The notes: generated from the letters alone by a model not told the origin. DNA of 64,000 nucleotides from Sulfurisphaera javensis (GCF_041154675.1 NZ_AP031322.1:124001-188000), one strand, 5' to 3'. Positions 1-10,749 are shown, counted from the stretch's first letter. Program-made: numbers and translations.

Positions 1-39
1 AAGATTTATTACTGAACGTTATGGATGCATTCGTGATTA

Positions 40-2073
40 CTACTTTTTAATCCATTGTAGCTTCCTCAGTTTTATTCCTATCAAAGCTAATCTTCTCTGA
101 ACCTTATCTAAAACAAATCCTATTCCTATTGGCATTAAAATTGAAACTAAAGCATATGCATCATCCACCATTAATTTGCCTTGCAATGTATCATAAATAA
201 CAATTCCTTTTCCTCCAGTATAATAAAGGTTAAAGTTCGATACGTTTTTTGGTTCGCCAAAATTAGATCTCCAAAATGGAGAATAAGCAAAAGTTAAGAA
301 TACATATTTATAACTTGAAGGTGAAACTTGAATTTCAGTGTTTGAAATCCACTTATATTCAGCAGGCTTTAACACTTGAGTTAAATTCATAGAAGTTATT
401 GAGATATTATCAACGTTTGTATAAAAAACATAAGAGGAGTTTAAGTTAACCTTATATAAATACAAAGGACCAAAAGCCTTAACGAATTGGAATAAATGAT
501 ACTTTTCTCCTAACAGATTTAGATTTGTTATGTAAGGTTTTATAGGCAAATAAAGTATTCTAATGAAAGAGATATTAGTCCCTGCATCACCTTCTATTAC
601 AATATATTTTACGTTTAATAAATAAAGTATATTTGTTATAACCACAATTGAGCCTTTAAATGCTGGATCAGATAAGTTAATAAAGTAAAGTAAATAATTT
701 AATTTATAGTAATCAGAATAGAAATAATAACCAGAATAAATACCTCCAACTATTACTGGATGTTTTGAATAGTAAAGATAAATGTTATTTCCATAATACC
801 AAGATGTGGAATACCACCCATAACAAACTGTAGGGAAAACAGCAATAGTGAAATCTCCTTGTTGAGAATTCAAATACTGAATCAATTCAAGGTAATAATT
901 AGGAACAGATATTCTTTCAGAAAGCGAACCGCTAGCCACGGGGAAATTAAAGATGATAAAAATTAACAAAAGCAAAGCAAATACTTCCCTTCTATATTTG
1001 TTTGGAATAACAGATGGTATTAGGAGAGAGAGAAATAAGCCAGCAAAAGTCTCAGTTGCGAATTGTGTAGTCCTTAACACTGCAAAGAAACCGTTAGTTA
1101 AAACAGCTTCCTTTACAAGAGGATAAAATGGCGTATAAATTACAGAATCAAATCCAACAATTATGATTAGTAGAAGGGAAAAGAATTTCAAATCTTTGTT
1201 TTTAGCAAAGATAAAAGAAAGTAAGACGATAAAAGAAACTAAGACGATAAACAACAAATTGTAAGAAATAGGAGTAACACTAGGCATAAGGGAAGAAAAA
1301 GATTCTATTAATGGAGTTGAGGATTCATGAATTATTTCAGCTAATGATGAATTTGTAATATTAGAAAAGTGAGGAATTTGAACAGATGCATATGGTAAAA
1401 CCCAGTAAAGTTGCGAAACTGTGTAAAACAGAATTATTAAGATAGCGTGAAATATCCTTTTCCTTAGAAAGTAAATAGTAAGTAATGTAAAACCTAACCA
1501 AGCAATGGGGAAAATCTCTCCAGATGAGGCTAATAAATAAGTAATGATTACAGTAACTATTGGAAAACCTACCTTATTTGATATCTCATTCTCACCGTAT
1601 AACATTAAATAATAGGTTAGTAACGGTAAGAGAAAATAAATAATAGTTTGACTCCAAAATATGTAAGGTGCTTCAATAAATCCCTCATAAATATACCAGT
1701 TAGTTAAGTAAATTATTAAAGATAGAAGAGAGGAAAGATAAGAATAATATCTTAAAGCTAATTTAAATAAAAAGACAGAACCTATAATTGTCAGTATGGT
1801 AGATAACACTTCTTCTCCCAAATTACCTAGAAAGGAAAAAGGAACAAAGATTAAGTTCACCCATGCAGTAGATGGAACCACTGGAACAAAACCATATGGA
1901 TAATTTGTGTAAGCCGTTAAAACCCCTTGAATAAGATAATTTACGTTAACACCATTAGCCAATAAAATACCTTGATCACCAGCGTAAATAGGCAAACCCC
2001 TATACCACATGAAATTTACCAATATACTAAGAATGACCGGTGGAAGAATGTATCTTAATGATAAGCTTCTCAT
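40..2073 (-). CDS. large polytopic membrane protein, possibly GT-C/YfhO-like
   Basis: A 677-residue protein with many hydrophobic segments spread over roughly residues 8-370, then a long hydrophilic, Tyr/Asn-rich extracellular-type region (about 385-630) with N-glycosylation sequons, and a final membrane segment near residue 640 followed by a basic tail. This layout resembles archaeal GT-C-type or YfhO-like membrane enzymes that handle lipid-linked sugars, but no catalytic motif was identified, so the function is inferred only from topology. The gene overlaps the end of the upstream membrane gene by 47 bases on the same strand, which suggests translational coupling and a joint role. Not recognised further. 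Confidence 0.75.
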   Translation of the reverse strand: MRSLSLRYILPPVILSILVNFMWYRGLPIYAGDQGILLANGVNVNYLIQGVLTAYTNYPYGFVPVVPSTAWVNLIFVPFSFLGNLGEEVLSTILTIIGSVFLFKLALRYYSYLSSLLSLIIYLTNWYIYEGFIEAPYIFWSQTIIYFLLPLLTYYLMLYGENEISNKVGFPIVTVIITYLLASSGEIFPIAWLGFTLLTIYFLRKRIFHAILIILFYTVSQLYWVLPYASVQIPHFSNITNSSLAEIIHESSTPLIESFSSLMPSVTPISYNLLFIVLVSFIVLLSFIFAKNKDLKFFSLLLIIIVGFDSVIYTPFYPLVKEAVLTNGFFAVLRTTQFATETFAGLFLSLLIPSVIPNKYRREVFALLLLIFIIFNFPVASGSLSERISVPNYYLELIQYLNSQQGDFTIAVFPTVCYGWYSTSWYYGNNIYLYYSKHPVIVGGIYSGYYFYSDYYKLNYLLYFINLSDPAFKGSIVVITNILYLLNVKYIVIEGDAGTNISFIRILYLPIKPYITNLNLLGEKYHLFQFVKAFGPLYLYKVNLNSSYVFYTNVDNISITSMNLTQVLKPAEYKWISNTEIQVSPSSYKYVFLTFAYSPFWRSNFGEPKNVSNFNLYYTGGKGIVIYDTLQGKLMVDDAYALVSILMPIGIGFVLDKVQRRLALIGIKLRKLQWIKK

Positions 2074-4276
2074 ATACCCTCACCAATTTCTCTTTAAATA
2101 TAACATAAATTAAAAAGATAAAGAAAAATATAACAGAAAGATATATTCCGACGTTATATTTCACTGAAATCGTCGGCTTTACGTAAATTTCGTAGTACCC
2201 TGGTTTAAGAATAGAATAAGTTACGAACTTAGATGAGTTAATAGAAAATTCATACCCTTTAATTGTAGTAACATTAATTACATCATTAGCTTTTAAATAT
2301 ACTAAGAAAGAGTTACTCCCTCTCTGATACTCTTTATATTCAAATGGGATTAATTTCTTTAACATTGGTATAAACTTACCACTCTCGTTAATTATAGGGG
2401 TAAGGTTAATTATCAAAGGTTTAGTTGCGTAATAGTATAAATCAATATATTCCACTGTAGCATGTATTGGTATTACAGAAGTTTGCTTATATTCTTTTAC
2501 ACCAGAAGTAGTATAAACAACAACATAAAAGAACTCTAGATTTGTCAAATTATTATTTAAATCTAAATAACCAATTTTTTCTGGTACATGAAGAAATATT
2601 TCAATTTCAGAATTTGACATTGGAGTAGGAATTTTCCAATATATACTATTATTCCTTACTTCAACAATAGAATTCGTAAAGTTGATTACCTTTGGTGGTT
2701 CAATTATACTCTCGTTAACTTTTAAAATGATAGGATAAGGTTGAGTTTCAAACTCTGGATTTAACGTTACGATAAACTTACTACTTACTTCATACTTTGC
2801 GAACGCTGTACTGTTAGTTATAGGATAAGGGGATAATAATGAATAACTACCTTTCCAATAAACCAAACCAAAACCATCTTTCTCTAGTGTAGTTACAACA
2901 TTACTGACATTTTTCGGAATACCAGAGAAGGTCAAAGTTGGGGCTAAGACTAAACCTTCAGCAACTATAAGAGTTATTAAGAGAACTGGCAAAACATACT
3001 TTCTTTCCACACTTAATAAACCAATAATCAGAAACGGATAGAGAATAAAGGAATAAGGTAATTGAAGAGCCACATAAATAAGCCCTAAAATTACTCCAAT
3101 AGATAAATAGTTTCTGTTTGCAAAAAATGAGAAAACACCAGCCACTACTAGAAGAACATAAATCACAATCTGAGGGAAATACAACGAGTAATTAGGAAAA
3201 TGAATAAGAGCATAAGGAATTAACCAAAATAATGAAAGAAAAAATGAGAAAATGATATATTCTCTTCTCTTTTTAAGAAAAACGGAAGTAATTGTAAAAG
3301 CAAAAGGAAAAACTAAAGTTGAGAGAAAAGTAATAACTGAAAAAGCCAAGTATCTTTTCCAGTCAAGTTTTGAAGCTATTACTAACGCAAGTGGAAAAAG
3401 AGAATAAGTTATTGCTATTTCTGGCAATTGTATTGGAGTTAACAAGGAATAAACAAAAGAAAGCAAAAGCTTATTTTTCTCAAAAAAGAGATAAGCAGAC
3501 AAACCAGAGATATAATAAAGGAGAAAGATCAAAATATGCAAACCTAAAATTTGACCAAATTTATCTATAAGCATGCTTGAAATAAAATATAACCCAGCTT
3601 GATCTAATCTAAGATTATAACCATAACCTATAATATAAAGATAAAGAAAATCTTTATAGAGAAATGATGATGGATTCCACCAATAATATGAAGAGGGTAA
3701 TGGTAAGGCAAAGGTGAGTAATGGATATAAAGCTAAAGCTACAGGTACATAAACTTTTCTCGGAATTCTCAAAGAAGAGCTTTGAATTAAAGTAGATATA
3801 ACACCAAATACTAAATCAAAATAAGCAATATTGCCTAACTGAACTCTAATACTGTCAAGAAAGGCTGAGAAAACTAAGAGAATTATACCAGATGCAATAA
3901 TACCCCTTGAATCATACTTCAAATAAGCATAAACAATAATCAAGCCTAAGAAGATAAAAGCGTCAACCAAATAAGATATGTTAAACGTGAGAAGATCAAG
4001 ACCAAGAGGTAAAAGAACATAAGAAAACTCCTTGAAATAATAAGAAATGACAGATGAGACTACAATACTGTAAAGAATATAAGAAGGAAAAATACCGTAA
4101 GACACAAAAGGGAAAACAAGCAAGATGTATAAGAAGTTAAATCTTTGATCACCATATAAAGTTGAAAGAGCAATTCCAATCAAAAATGCCGAAAGAATGA
4201 CTAATGGTGATTCTCTACTGAATGAAAACGCTAATAAGGCAATGGCAATCCCAATGTTAACGATAAATTTCTGCAC
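2027..4276 (-). CDS. large polytopic membrane protein with extracellular C-terminal region
   Basis: A 749-residue protein with about a dozen hydrophobic segments in the first 440 residues, then an extracellular-type region (about 450-715) rich in Asn-x-Ser/Thr sequons, and a last membrane helix near residue 720 followed by Lys/Arg-rich residues. The plan is the same as that of the overlapping downstream gene and of the 834-residue protein at about 16-18.5 kb, so these form a family of large membrane proteins here. A role in cell-surface glycan or glycoprotein assembly is inference. It is the first gene of a two-gene unit. Confidence 0.75.
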   Translation of the reverse strand: MQKFIVNIGIAIALLAFSFSRESPLVILSAFLIGIALSTLYGDQRFNFLYILLVFPFVSYGIFPSYILYSIVVSSVISYYFKEFSYVLLPLGLDLLTFNISYLVDAFIFLGLIIVYAYLKYDSRGIIASGIILLVFSAFLDSIRVQLGNIAYFDLVFGVISTLIQSSSLRIPRKVYVPVALALYPLLTFALPLPSSYYWWNPSSFLYKDFLYLYIIGYGYNLRLDQAGLYFISSMLIDKFGQILGLHILIFLLYYISGLSAYLFFEKNKLLLSFVYSLLTPIQLPEIAITYSLFPLALVIASKLDWKRYLAFSVITFLSTLVFPFAFTITSVFLKKRREYIIFSFFLSLFWLIPYALIHFPNYSLYFPQIVIYVLLVVAGVFSFFANRNYLSIGVILGLIYVALQLPYSFILYPFLIIGLLSVERKYVLPVLLITLIVAEGLVLAPTLTFSGIPKNVSNVVTTLEKDGFGLVYWKGSYSLLSPYPITNSTAFAKYEVSSKFIVTLNPEFETQPYPIILKVNESIIEPPKVINFTNSIVEVRNNSIYWKIPTPMSNSEIEIFLHVPEKIGYLDLNNNLTNLEFFYVVVYTTSGVKEYKQTSVIPIHATVEYIDLYYYATKPLIINLTPIINESGKFIPMLKKLIPFEYKEYQRGSNSFLVYLKANDVINVTTIKGYEFSINSSKFVTYSILKPGYYEIYVKPTISVKYNVGIYLSVIFFFIFLIYVIFKEKLVRVYEKLIIKIHSSTGHS

Positions 4277-4440
4277 ACGGTAAAATCGAAGTAACTGAAT
4301 ATAAGTTTTATCATAAAACCTTGTAAAACAATGTAAATCTCTTATCTAAACCGGTCTTGATCAACAAGATGAATTTAAGTTTAATATAATGATTTAAGCA
4401 AAATTTTGAATGTAAAAAATCTTCTTTTTTCACTTGATAC

Positions 4441-5631
4441 TCACTTTTCAATTTCTAAGAGAAGTCTTGGTATTTCTTCCTCACTTATTATTCTAACTCC
4501 TTTAGGATAACCTCTTCTACTCCTACTTTTCTTTATTTCGATTTTATACTCACCAGCAATCACATCAATCTCACTATTATTCTTAAAATAATAAACTTCA
4601 CCAAATTTTCTAAATAAATGTTCTTGCACAATATTTTCAAGCAATGCACTCTCATCAAATTTTTTATTTACCCACAAAGAGAGAGAATGCAAAATAAATG
4701 GGTCTCTAAAAAATACTTTTTTCTCCTTTTTCTTATCAACCTTTCCTTCACTATACCAATAAGCAATTCCTATCAAAAAAAGATCTGAGAGAAAATCTAA
4801 GTACTCACTCACAGTATTATGTGAAACTCCAATATCATTAGCTATTGAATTATAAGATAAAGCTGAAGGTATCTTTTCCATTAAAGATGAGATAATATCT
4901 TGAATTATCCTTAGATCTCTTGAATGCTTATATATTTCTGAAATTATCCCATCAATTAAGGATTTATTTGCATCTGGATTATCATTTATTGATTTAGGAA
5001 ACCCTCCCTTTTCCTTATATTCAGTAAAAAGTTTTTGAGCAAGAAATTCGTCGTAAAGAACGTCCTCCCTCTTGTACCCCTTTACTTTTATAAACTCTTG
5101 AAATGAAAGAGGAAGAACTAAAACTTCTTTTCCGAAACCCTTTCTCCCGGGAAATCTTTCTGGAGCTTTAGTAATTCCAATTGACGAAGAGCCAGTAACA
5201 ACAATAACATCATTTTTGAATTCCCCATGATCTATGAAAAACTTTAACACCCTACACCAATCCTTAACAGATGTAACCTCATCAAGGAAAACATAGAAAG
5301 TTTCACTCCTCCCTCTCTTTCTAGATATAATTCCCTCAAGGATCCTTCTGAACTCTTGCAATGAAGCTACAATATCTAAATCAAAATATACTACACTTTC
5401 TGGGTTAACACCCTGTTGAAGAAGTGATTTTATGAGTATTTTTAATCCAGTAGTCTTACCAACTTGCCTTGGACCATAAACGAAATTTAGGCTGTAAGGC
5501 TTTAACGAAATAAAGGAAATCCAACTAGGATACCACTTATACTTTTGCGATTCCCATTTACTTAAATCTTCATCTTTATCCTCCCAAGAACTGTAAAACC
5601 ACCATGGATTCATTTTATTTAAAAATTTCAT
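4441..5631 (-). CDS. AAA ATPase with DUF4143-like C-terminal domain
   Basis: The 396-residue protein has a P-loop GPRQVGKT at about residues 53-60, a Walker B motif YVFLDE at about 113-118, and a sensor-like VTGSSSIG segment. The middle part resembles a winged-helix region (SYNSIANDIGVSHNTVSEYL). The C-terminal part has the layout of a PD-(D/E)XK fold (EIDVIAGEYKIEIKKS). This is the AAA_14/DUF4143 family, common in archaea and often linked to mobile or accessory DNA; the physiological substrate is unknown. It stands alone, and the start ATG is about 60 bases below an AT-rich stretch. A relative split by a stop codon lies at 45.3 kb. Confidence 0.85.
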   Translation of the reverse strand: MKFLNKMNPWWFYSSWEDKDEDLSKWESQKYKWYPSWISFISLKPYSLNFVYGPRQVGKTTGLKILIKSLLQQGVNPESVVYFDLDIVASLQEFRRILEGIISRKRGRSETFYVFLDEVTSVKDWCRVLKFFIDHGEFKNDVIVVTGSSSIGITKAPERFPGRKGFGKEVLVLPLSFQEFIKVKGYKREDVLYDEFLAQKLFTEYKEKGGFPKSINDNPDANKSLIDGIISEIYKHSRDLRIIQDIISSLMEKIPSALSYNSIANDIGVSHNTVSEYLDFLSDLFLIGIAYWYSEGKVDKKKEKKVFFRDPFILHSLSLWVNKKFDESALLENIVQEHLFRKFGEVYYFKNNSEIDVIAGEYKIEIKKSRSRRGYPKGVRIISEEEIPRLLLEIEK

Positions 5632-5824
5632 CTTGATTTTCTACTATCAACTTTTTTATAAGCTTTTGTCAGTTCACTATCAACATAGTATAGGAAAAAT
5701 ATTACTAAAAGAAAGTTAATGGAAAATGAGTGTTATAGTATGTAGTAATTGAACAACATTCTTATGCTACAGATATAATAACATCCTACAATTGTAAAAT
5801 TTGAATACTTAGAACAAGATACAC

Positions 5825-6845
5825 TTACCCGCTTACAACGTCTTCTTCCTCGTCCTTAATCACATCACCATTTTATTCCATATCTATTTGATGCTTCTAA
5901 AGCCCCTTTAGTAACTGTAGTAGCAAGAAAGAGCCTAACAATATCTCCTTGTAGTTTCAAAGCGTCTATTATCACACGAGTCTTTAAGTCAAACCACTCT
6001 ATATCATCTGCTTCTGCAGAAGATTTAAATCTCGATTAAATAGATTTTGTGATCTCTTGCAAATATATCAACTTCATATTTCTTACCCTTATAACCATAA
6101 ACGCCATTATCATCCTTGTAAGTAAACTTATTTATATACTTATAGTCAATCCCCTCTTGCTTCAAAACCTCTTCGAAGAAGAACAACACAACTTTTTCAT
6201 ATTCACGACCCATCTTCTACCGATAGTACCAAGTGCTTTATCATGTTCTCTTACAGTCTCAGTTAATTTTGCAATTTGTTCTGCTGTATCTTTCAAAATT
6301 TTCTCAATTTCTAAGAATTTTTCATTAGTTCTCTTTTCTAACTCCTCAAATCTCTTTTCAGTAGCCTCTTGAAATGCTGCCAATCTTTCTTCAGTCTTTT
6401 TCTGAGCCTCAGTCAACTCTCTAATTCTCTCCTCAGTCTTCTTTTGAGCTTCTGAAAGACTTTGTATCGCCTCTTCAAGTCTTGCTAGTCTTTCTTCAGT
6501 CTTCTTCTGAGCCTCGATTAGCTCATTAATTCTCTCCTCGTTCCTCTTCTGTGCCTCAATCAACTCTCTAATACGTTTTTCATTCTCGTTATGTAATTCC
6601 TCTAGTTTTGCCAACCTTTTCTCATGATCAGACGCAATTTCCTCTAATTTCGCCAGTCTTTCCTCACTCTTCTTCTGAGCCTCAACTAACTGATTAACTG
6701 AATCCCTTAGCTTATCAATTGATTCAATAACCTTTTTTAACATATCCTTAATGTCATCGAGAGTACTAATGCCAAGGATTTCTTCAACTTGCCTTCTGAA
6801 ATCAGCATCCTCCTTTAGTAATTTAAGAAACTCTTCCTTAAGCAT
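5825..6845 (-). pseudogene. coiled-coil protein with C-terminal nuclease-like domain (DUF3782 type), three frameshifts
   Basis: The open N-terminal part (6162-6845) encodes a long coiled coil built of repeats around EAQKKTEERL. It then runs out of frame at about 6205-6215, where a run of G is one base short. The next frame continues with a region shaped like a PD-(D/E)XK nuclease (KKYEVDIFARDHKIYLIEI), which hits a second indel at about 6030 (an extra T). A third indel lies at about 5866, after which the reading frame ends in DEEEDVVSG at 5825. The intact relative would be about 340 residues long. It is either a decayed gene or the result of sequence indels. DUF3782-like proteins are widespread in Sulfolobales; their function is unknown. 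Confidence 0.75.
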
Positions 6846-6977
6846 ATGAGTAAATTGACCTTAAGAAATTTAAACTTTGCCTCGAAAGTTTCAGTTAAGA
6901 TGAAAAAGAGATTATATATACACTCTCGATGAATACATGTCTAATCTGAAAAATACATCGCCAACAACATCGCTTTT

Positions 6978-7238
6978 TCAAGGTAATAGACTCTTCTCTC
7001 TTTCATACCTCATTTCCTTAACTAAATCACTTACAAGCTTGATAGATTTAATTGGTTGGAAATTAATCTCATTATCCTCTGTAGGTTCAAATTCTGACAG
7101 AATAATGTCGTCATTTAAAGCTTCTGACAAAATTTCTTCAAGGAGTCTACTTGCACTAGTACCTTTACTTGAAGCATATTTCTTAAACCTTTCCCAAACG
7201 TCTTTATCAATGTAAATGCTTATTTTAACTTTAACCAT
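6978..7238 (-). CDS. ribbon-helix-helix protein, VapB-like
   Basis: The 86-residue protein starts with MVKVKISIYIDKDVWERF followed by KKYASSKGTSASRLLEEIL, the beta strand plus two helices of a ribbon-helix-helix DNA-binding domain. The C-terminal acidic part would be the partner-binding tail in an antitoxin. I prefer the ATG at 7238 to the upstream ATG at 7295, because the upstream extension is unlike the family. No PIN-domain toxin follows within the next 130 bases, so it is an orphan antitoxin or a stand-alone regulator. Confidence 0.75.
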   Translation of the reverse strand: MVKVKISIYIDKDVWERFKKYASSKGTSASRLLEEILSEALNDDIILSEFEPTEDNEINFQPIKSIKLVSDLVKEMRYEREKSLLP

Positions 7239-7352
7239 TAGTATTCTATACACCATATAAGTAAAAAACTTATGCTGAAGAAATGAGCTTGACATAATGT
7301 TTCCATTTGCATAACGTTAGTGTTATTAATACATTCATTTAATATATTACAT

Positions 7353-7727
7353 ATGAGTTTGGAAATGTTTTACACAAAACAGCTTGCGTCAATTATATCT
7401 GACGTCGACGTACTTAACATAATGACTTGGGTTAATGATCTCTCTCCAGAAAAGGAAAAAGAAATTGAGAAAATTAGTGGAATAAGTAGAAAAACAATAT
7501 ATAACTGGAAAACTCAAAGAGTTAGCGGTTTGTCAATAGAGAGTAAGGAAAAGTTCTTGAATGCATTATTTCAAGTAATGGGGATCAAGGAAGGAATCTC
7601 ATTGATAGCAAAGGCTAAGAGATTTCAATACGTTGCCTTACTAAATATATTAATTTCTCTTGGTAAAGATGTTAGTGATTTACAAGTAATAGTAAAAGAT
7701 GGTATTATAACAAATAAGACCGAATAA
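7353..7727 (+). CDS. small helix-turn-helix protein
   Basis: A 124-residue protein from the ATG at 7353; an in-frame ATG at 7320 would add 11 poorly fitting residues. The segment EKISGISRKTIYNWKTQRVS looks like a helix-turn-helix that could read DNA, and the rest is helical. It is divergent from the ribbon-helix-helix gene, with about 115 bases between them. This suggests a shared regulatory region, but no operator could be assigned. Not recognised beyond the HTH. Confidence 0.6.
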   Translation: MSLEMFYTKQLASIISDVDVLNIMTWVNDLSPEKEKEIEKISGISRKTIYNWKTQRVSGLSIESKEKFLNALFQVMGIKEGISLIAKAKRFQYVALLNILISLGKDVSDLQVIVKDGIITNKTE

Positions 7728-8540
7728 ATTCAATATCTCTCTAATCAAGACAACTTATATTCGTGAGTAGTACTAAGCTTTAATAAGATAGCTGAATAGT
7801 TGCAACAACTCAATATTGAAAGAGAATTTGATTACGAATTGCTTGAAATTAAGCCAAGCGTTTATGAAATTGACGATAAAGATATTACAAACTGTTTGTA
7901 TACACTATAGTAACAAACGTTTACGAGGTTAACAATGATAAGATAAACAGAATTCAACGCTGTATTAGCATTTAGAAATTTAGGGAAAAGATATGAAAGG
8001 TCAAATAAACATGAAGAAATTACAAACAAAGTAAAGACATTATCAGAAGAATGGTCTACTTACAGACTGTTAGATACAAACTATTACTTGAAGACAAAAT
8101 ATGTTGTAAAACATATAAGCGATATGATTGGTGACCCTGTCCTAAAAGTTAATGGAGTCTTAGTTTACGCTTTAGTAAAATAAGTATACCACCCACTTAC
8201 AGCCTAACCTTTATCGCCAAGAAATAGGTCTTGAAATTTAGAGTTTTATGACAGCAAGCTATAAGCTATTCTCTCAGTAAATCACGCGTGAGTGTATACA
8301 TTAGCTTGAAATGTGTAGTTACTTCGTGTTCCATCTTTTTCAAAGCTTAGTGTACCAAATAGCATCCTTAAGTGGTTTTCATTTTTTATCTTATTATTCT
8401 CCCATTTTCATTAAATGCTATAATTTCTACTTGGTCTCAATCCCCTTTTGTAACTTTAACAGTAGCATTTGAAATCAGATTAATAATATGATTTGCAATA
8501 AAGAGAAAAGTTCTCAAGGCCTGGAATGAAGAAAGCTAGA
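7728..8540. other. gene debris, no intact gene
   Basis: The stretch carries short open segments on the plus strand (for example about 7970-8180, reading like a soluble helical protein interrupted by stops). No frame is long enough or recognisable, so I read it as decayed coding DNA in an accessory region. Confidence 0.4.
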
Positions 8541-8850
8541 GAATTCGCGTATGCTCATGTTCTTGGATAAACAAAGAGTTATTGTTACTATCCTTCTTCA
8601 GAATTACAAGCTTTGAATATCATGAGAAAAATCCGTTTTAGAAGCGATGGCTAGTGGAGTGCCAACAATTGTTTAGGAAGTAAAGAGCTTATAATGGAGT
8701 TGTAGTTAAAGACTGCAAAGATATGAGGTGAAAGACTCGTTATAGTTCAGTAAAAACTTGGAAATTGCTAAAAATAATACTGAAAAAGAGCTAACGCAAA
8801 AAGTAATTGATTATATCTCAAGAAAAAATCTAGGTAAAGTAAGTGTGTGA
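8541..8850 (+). pseudogene. C-terminal remnant of a GT4 glycosyltransferase
   Basis: Around 8635-8675 the plus strand reads VLEAMASGVPTIV, the signature of the donor-sugar-binding end of GT4-family glycosyltransferases, preceded out of frame by a YPSSE-like segment. Stops and frameshifts occur on both sides, and the N-terminal half is missing. It marks the eroded left edge of the glycan region. Confidence 0.55.
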
Positions 8851-8864
8851 ATAAAACGACTAAG

Positions 8865-8874
8865 GTTTAAATAA
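8865..8874 (+). promoter_or_regulatory. TATA box for the ATPase gene at 8895
   Basis: GTTTAAATAA is centred about 26 bases before the GTG at 8895. This is the normal archaeal TATA-to-start distance and implies a leaderless mRNA. Confidence 0.6.
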
Positions 8875-8894
8875 AACGAAAGTAAGACTATCTT

Positions 8895-9803
8895 GTGATT
8901 CACAGTATCAAAATAGATGGATTTAGAGGATTAAAGTTTGAAGATAATGACGTAAGAAGAGTTAACTTGATCATAGGAGAGAATAATACTGGGAAAACCT
9001 CATTTCTTGAAGCTATCTTCTTTTCAACACTTCTTCTATCTAACAAAATTACGTTTTCTGAGGCTAATTCTCAACTTTTATACATGCTTAGTAGCAGAGG
9101 AGAATCTCTTTCAGCTTTTTCAACAATTAACGATTCAACAATTACTGTTAATGACGATAAGATCATTATAAAAAGAAAAGATCCCTTTAGAATGTCTGTA
9201 TATTTGAATGATGTAGATGAAAGTAAGTTGATAGCAAAGATAGAAGTAGAGAAAGTTCCAATATCTTGGGGTAAACTGACTGGATTTTTACAAATTCCAA
9301 GTCTAGTTCAAAGAAATACTATTAAGGAACTAGATTATTTCCCAGTTTACATTTCTGTACACTTCGATAGTTATGACAACCCAGAGAGAATAATAAGCTA
9401 TTCAAAGAAGAGAGGAGGAAAGAGCGAATTCGAAATCCTTAAAGACGATTATGATCAATTTTACCAATTATTGCCCGTATATTCTATAGGTAGAGGATTC
9501 CTCAAAAAAGAGTTAATTAAAGCAAGTTTATCTTATGCTAACATACTACTTGTTGATGAAATAGAAGACTCTCTTCACCCTAATTATGTTAAAGAAGTGC
9601 TGAAAAACATTGTTGATGCTAAAAATGTTCAATCTTTCATAACAACTCATAGTAATGAAGTTGTAAAGATGTTGGCTAAGCTTACTCAAGAGGAAAATGA
9701 ACTGGCAATATATTACTTCAGTCCTAAGAAAGCGTATAGAAAGTATTCGCTATCTGAACTAGCAAATTTTGATTCTCCTTTAAGTTGGGCTGGATATGTG
9801 TGA
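8895..9803 (+). CDS. AAA ATPase of the RecF/OLD type (AAA_15-like)
   Basis: The 302-residue protein begins at GTG. A Walker A motif (GENNTGKTS) lies at about residues 28-36 after an IDGFRGLKF strand. There is a signature-like YSIGRGFL segment near 200, a Walker B/D-loop ILLVDEIEDSLHP near 220, and a TTHS sensor histidine near 255. This is the ABC-type ATPase head of OLD/RecF-like proteins without a TOPRIM domain. Such proteins act on DNA or in defence, but the exact role is unknown. A TATA box centred 26 bases upstream supports the GTG start. Confidence 0.8.
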   Translation: MIHSIKIDGFRGLKFEDNDVRRVNLIIGENNTGKTSFLEAIFFSTLLLSNKITFSEANSQLLYMLSSRGESLSAFSTINDSTITVNDDKIIIKRKDPFRMSVYLNDVDESKLIAKIEVEKVPISWGKLTGFLQIPSLVQRNTIKELDYFPVYISVHFDSYDNPERIISYSKKRGGKSEFEILKDDYDQFYQLLPVYSIGRGFLKKELIKASLSYANILLVDEIEDSLHPNYVKEVLKNIVDAKNVQSFITTHSNEVVKMLAKLTQEENELAIYYFSPKKAYRKYSLSELANFDSPLSWAGYV

Positions 9804-10029
9804 CAGAATATCAACGTATATTCATTGAGTGACGAGTAAATCCTTTAAGATATGATGTTAATACTCAACCTTTAGGTAAGAAAGAGTATACGATATGAAT
9901 GCACATTCATATAGAAAATAAAAATAAGGAGAAAAATCATCTAAACGTTTATTCTATTCGCTGTAAATTCATAGGTGAATATCTTAAAGAGTAAGAAAAG
10001 TATTTAATTGCTTTCTTCATTTTACTAAT

Positions 10030-10749
10030 GTGATATTTAAATACGGTAATGTTAAGATTGAAATACCACAAGGATACGAATTCGTTTACTATGCTACTTT
10101 TATCGTTGGTGAATACGATCACATTCACGTAAAGAAGGATGATATTGTATTAGATGCTGGAGCGTTTGTTGGGGATTTTACTCTTAAGATAGCTAGAAAA
10201 GTTAAAGAAGTAGTTGCTGTTGAACCTTTGCCTTGGGCATTTGAATTACTAAAAAAGAATGTGGAAGCAAATGAACTTAAAAACGTGATACTTATCAATA
10301 AGGCTTTATATGATGAGGATACAACACTTACTCTCTCTGATGAAGGTGTAGGTAGTAAACTTGGTGAAGGAAATCTGACTGTTAACACAATCACAATCGA
10401 TGAATTAGGCAGAAATTTTACCGTTGTAAAAATGGATATTGAAGGTGCTGAGGGAAAAGTTATGAAAGGAGAATGGATAAACTCTGTTAGAGAAATAGCT
10501 ATAGAATTACATGGAAAGGAAAACATAGAAAGAGTTACCTCTTACTTAGTTTCTCACGGATTTAAATTAACTGAAATGAAGATGAACCATTTATTAATTA
10601 ACACTTTCAAAAACGTTCTCCTTCACTTTCCATCATTTGTAGATGCAGAAAGAAAATCTAAAGTTTTGTATTCAGCTATTTTTAAAAAGAAATATTATGT
10701 GCCAGCTTTGCAAAGAGAAGAAATAAAGATTGTATATGGAAGAAAGTAA
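10030..10749 (+). CDS. FkbM-family methyltransferase
   Basis: The 239-residue protein has the SAM-binding motif VLDAGAFVGDFTLKIA (about residues 40-55), the acidic loop VVAVEP, and the FkbM-typical VVKMDIEGAEGKVMKGE segment near 140. FkbM enzymes O-methylate sugars or other small groups, and the surrounding glycosyltransferases suggest a surface glycan as substrate (inference). The start is the GTG at 10030, about 26 bases after a TATA-like AGTATTTAAT; the overlapping ATG at 10028 is out of frame. Confidence 0.85.
   Translation: MIFKYGNVKIEIPQGYEFVYYATFIVGEYDHIHVKKDDIVLDAGAFVGDFTLKIARKVKEVVAVEPLPWAFELLKKNVEANELKNVILINKALYDEDTTLTLSDEGVGSKLGEGNLTVNTITIDELGRNFTVVKMDIEGAEGKVMKGEWINSVREIAIELHGKENIERVTSYLVSHGFKLTEMKMNHLLINTFKNVLLHFPSFVDAERKSKVLYSAIFKKKYYVPALQREEIKIVYGRK

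Noticed and set aside
3370-3570. Plus-strand frame of 66 codons inside the membrane protein gene
   Set aside because: Antisense shadow of the 749-residue gene; Lys-rich composition and no start signals.
6049-6372. Plus-strand frame of 107 codons
   Set aside because: It lies opposite the decayed coiled-coil gene, whose homology and repeats are clear.
10125-10526. Minus-strand frame of 133 codons
   Set aside because: Antisense to the FkbM methyltransferase, Ser/Thr-rich shadow.
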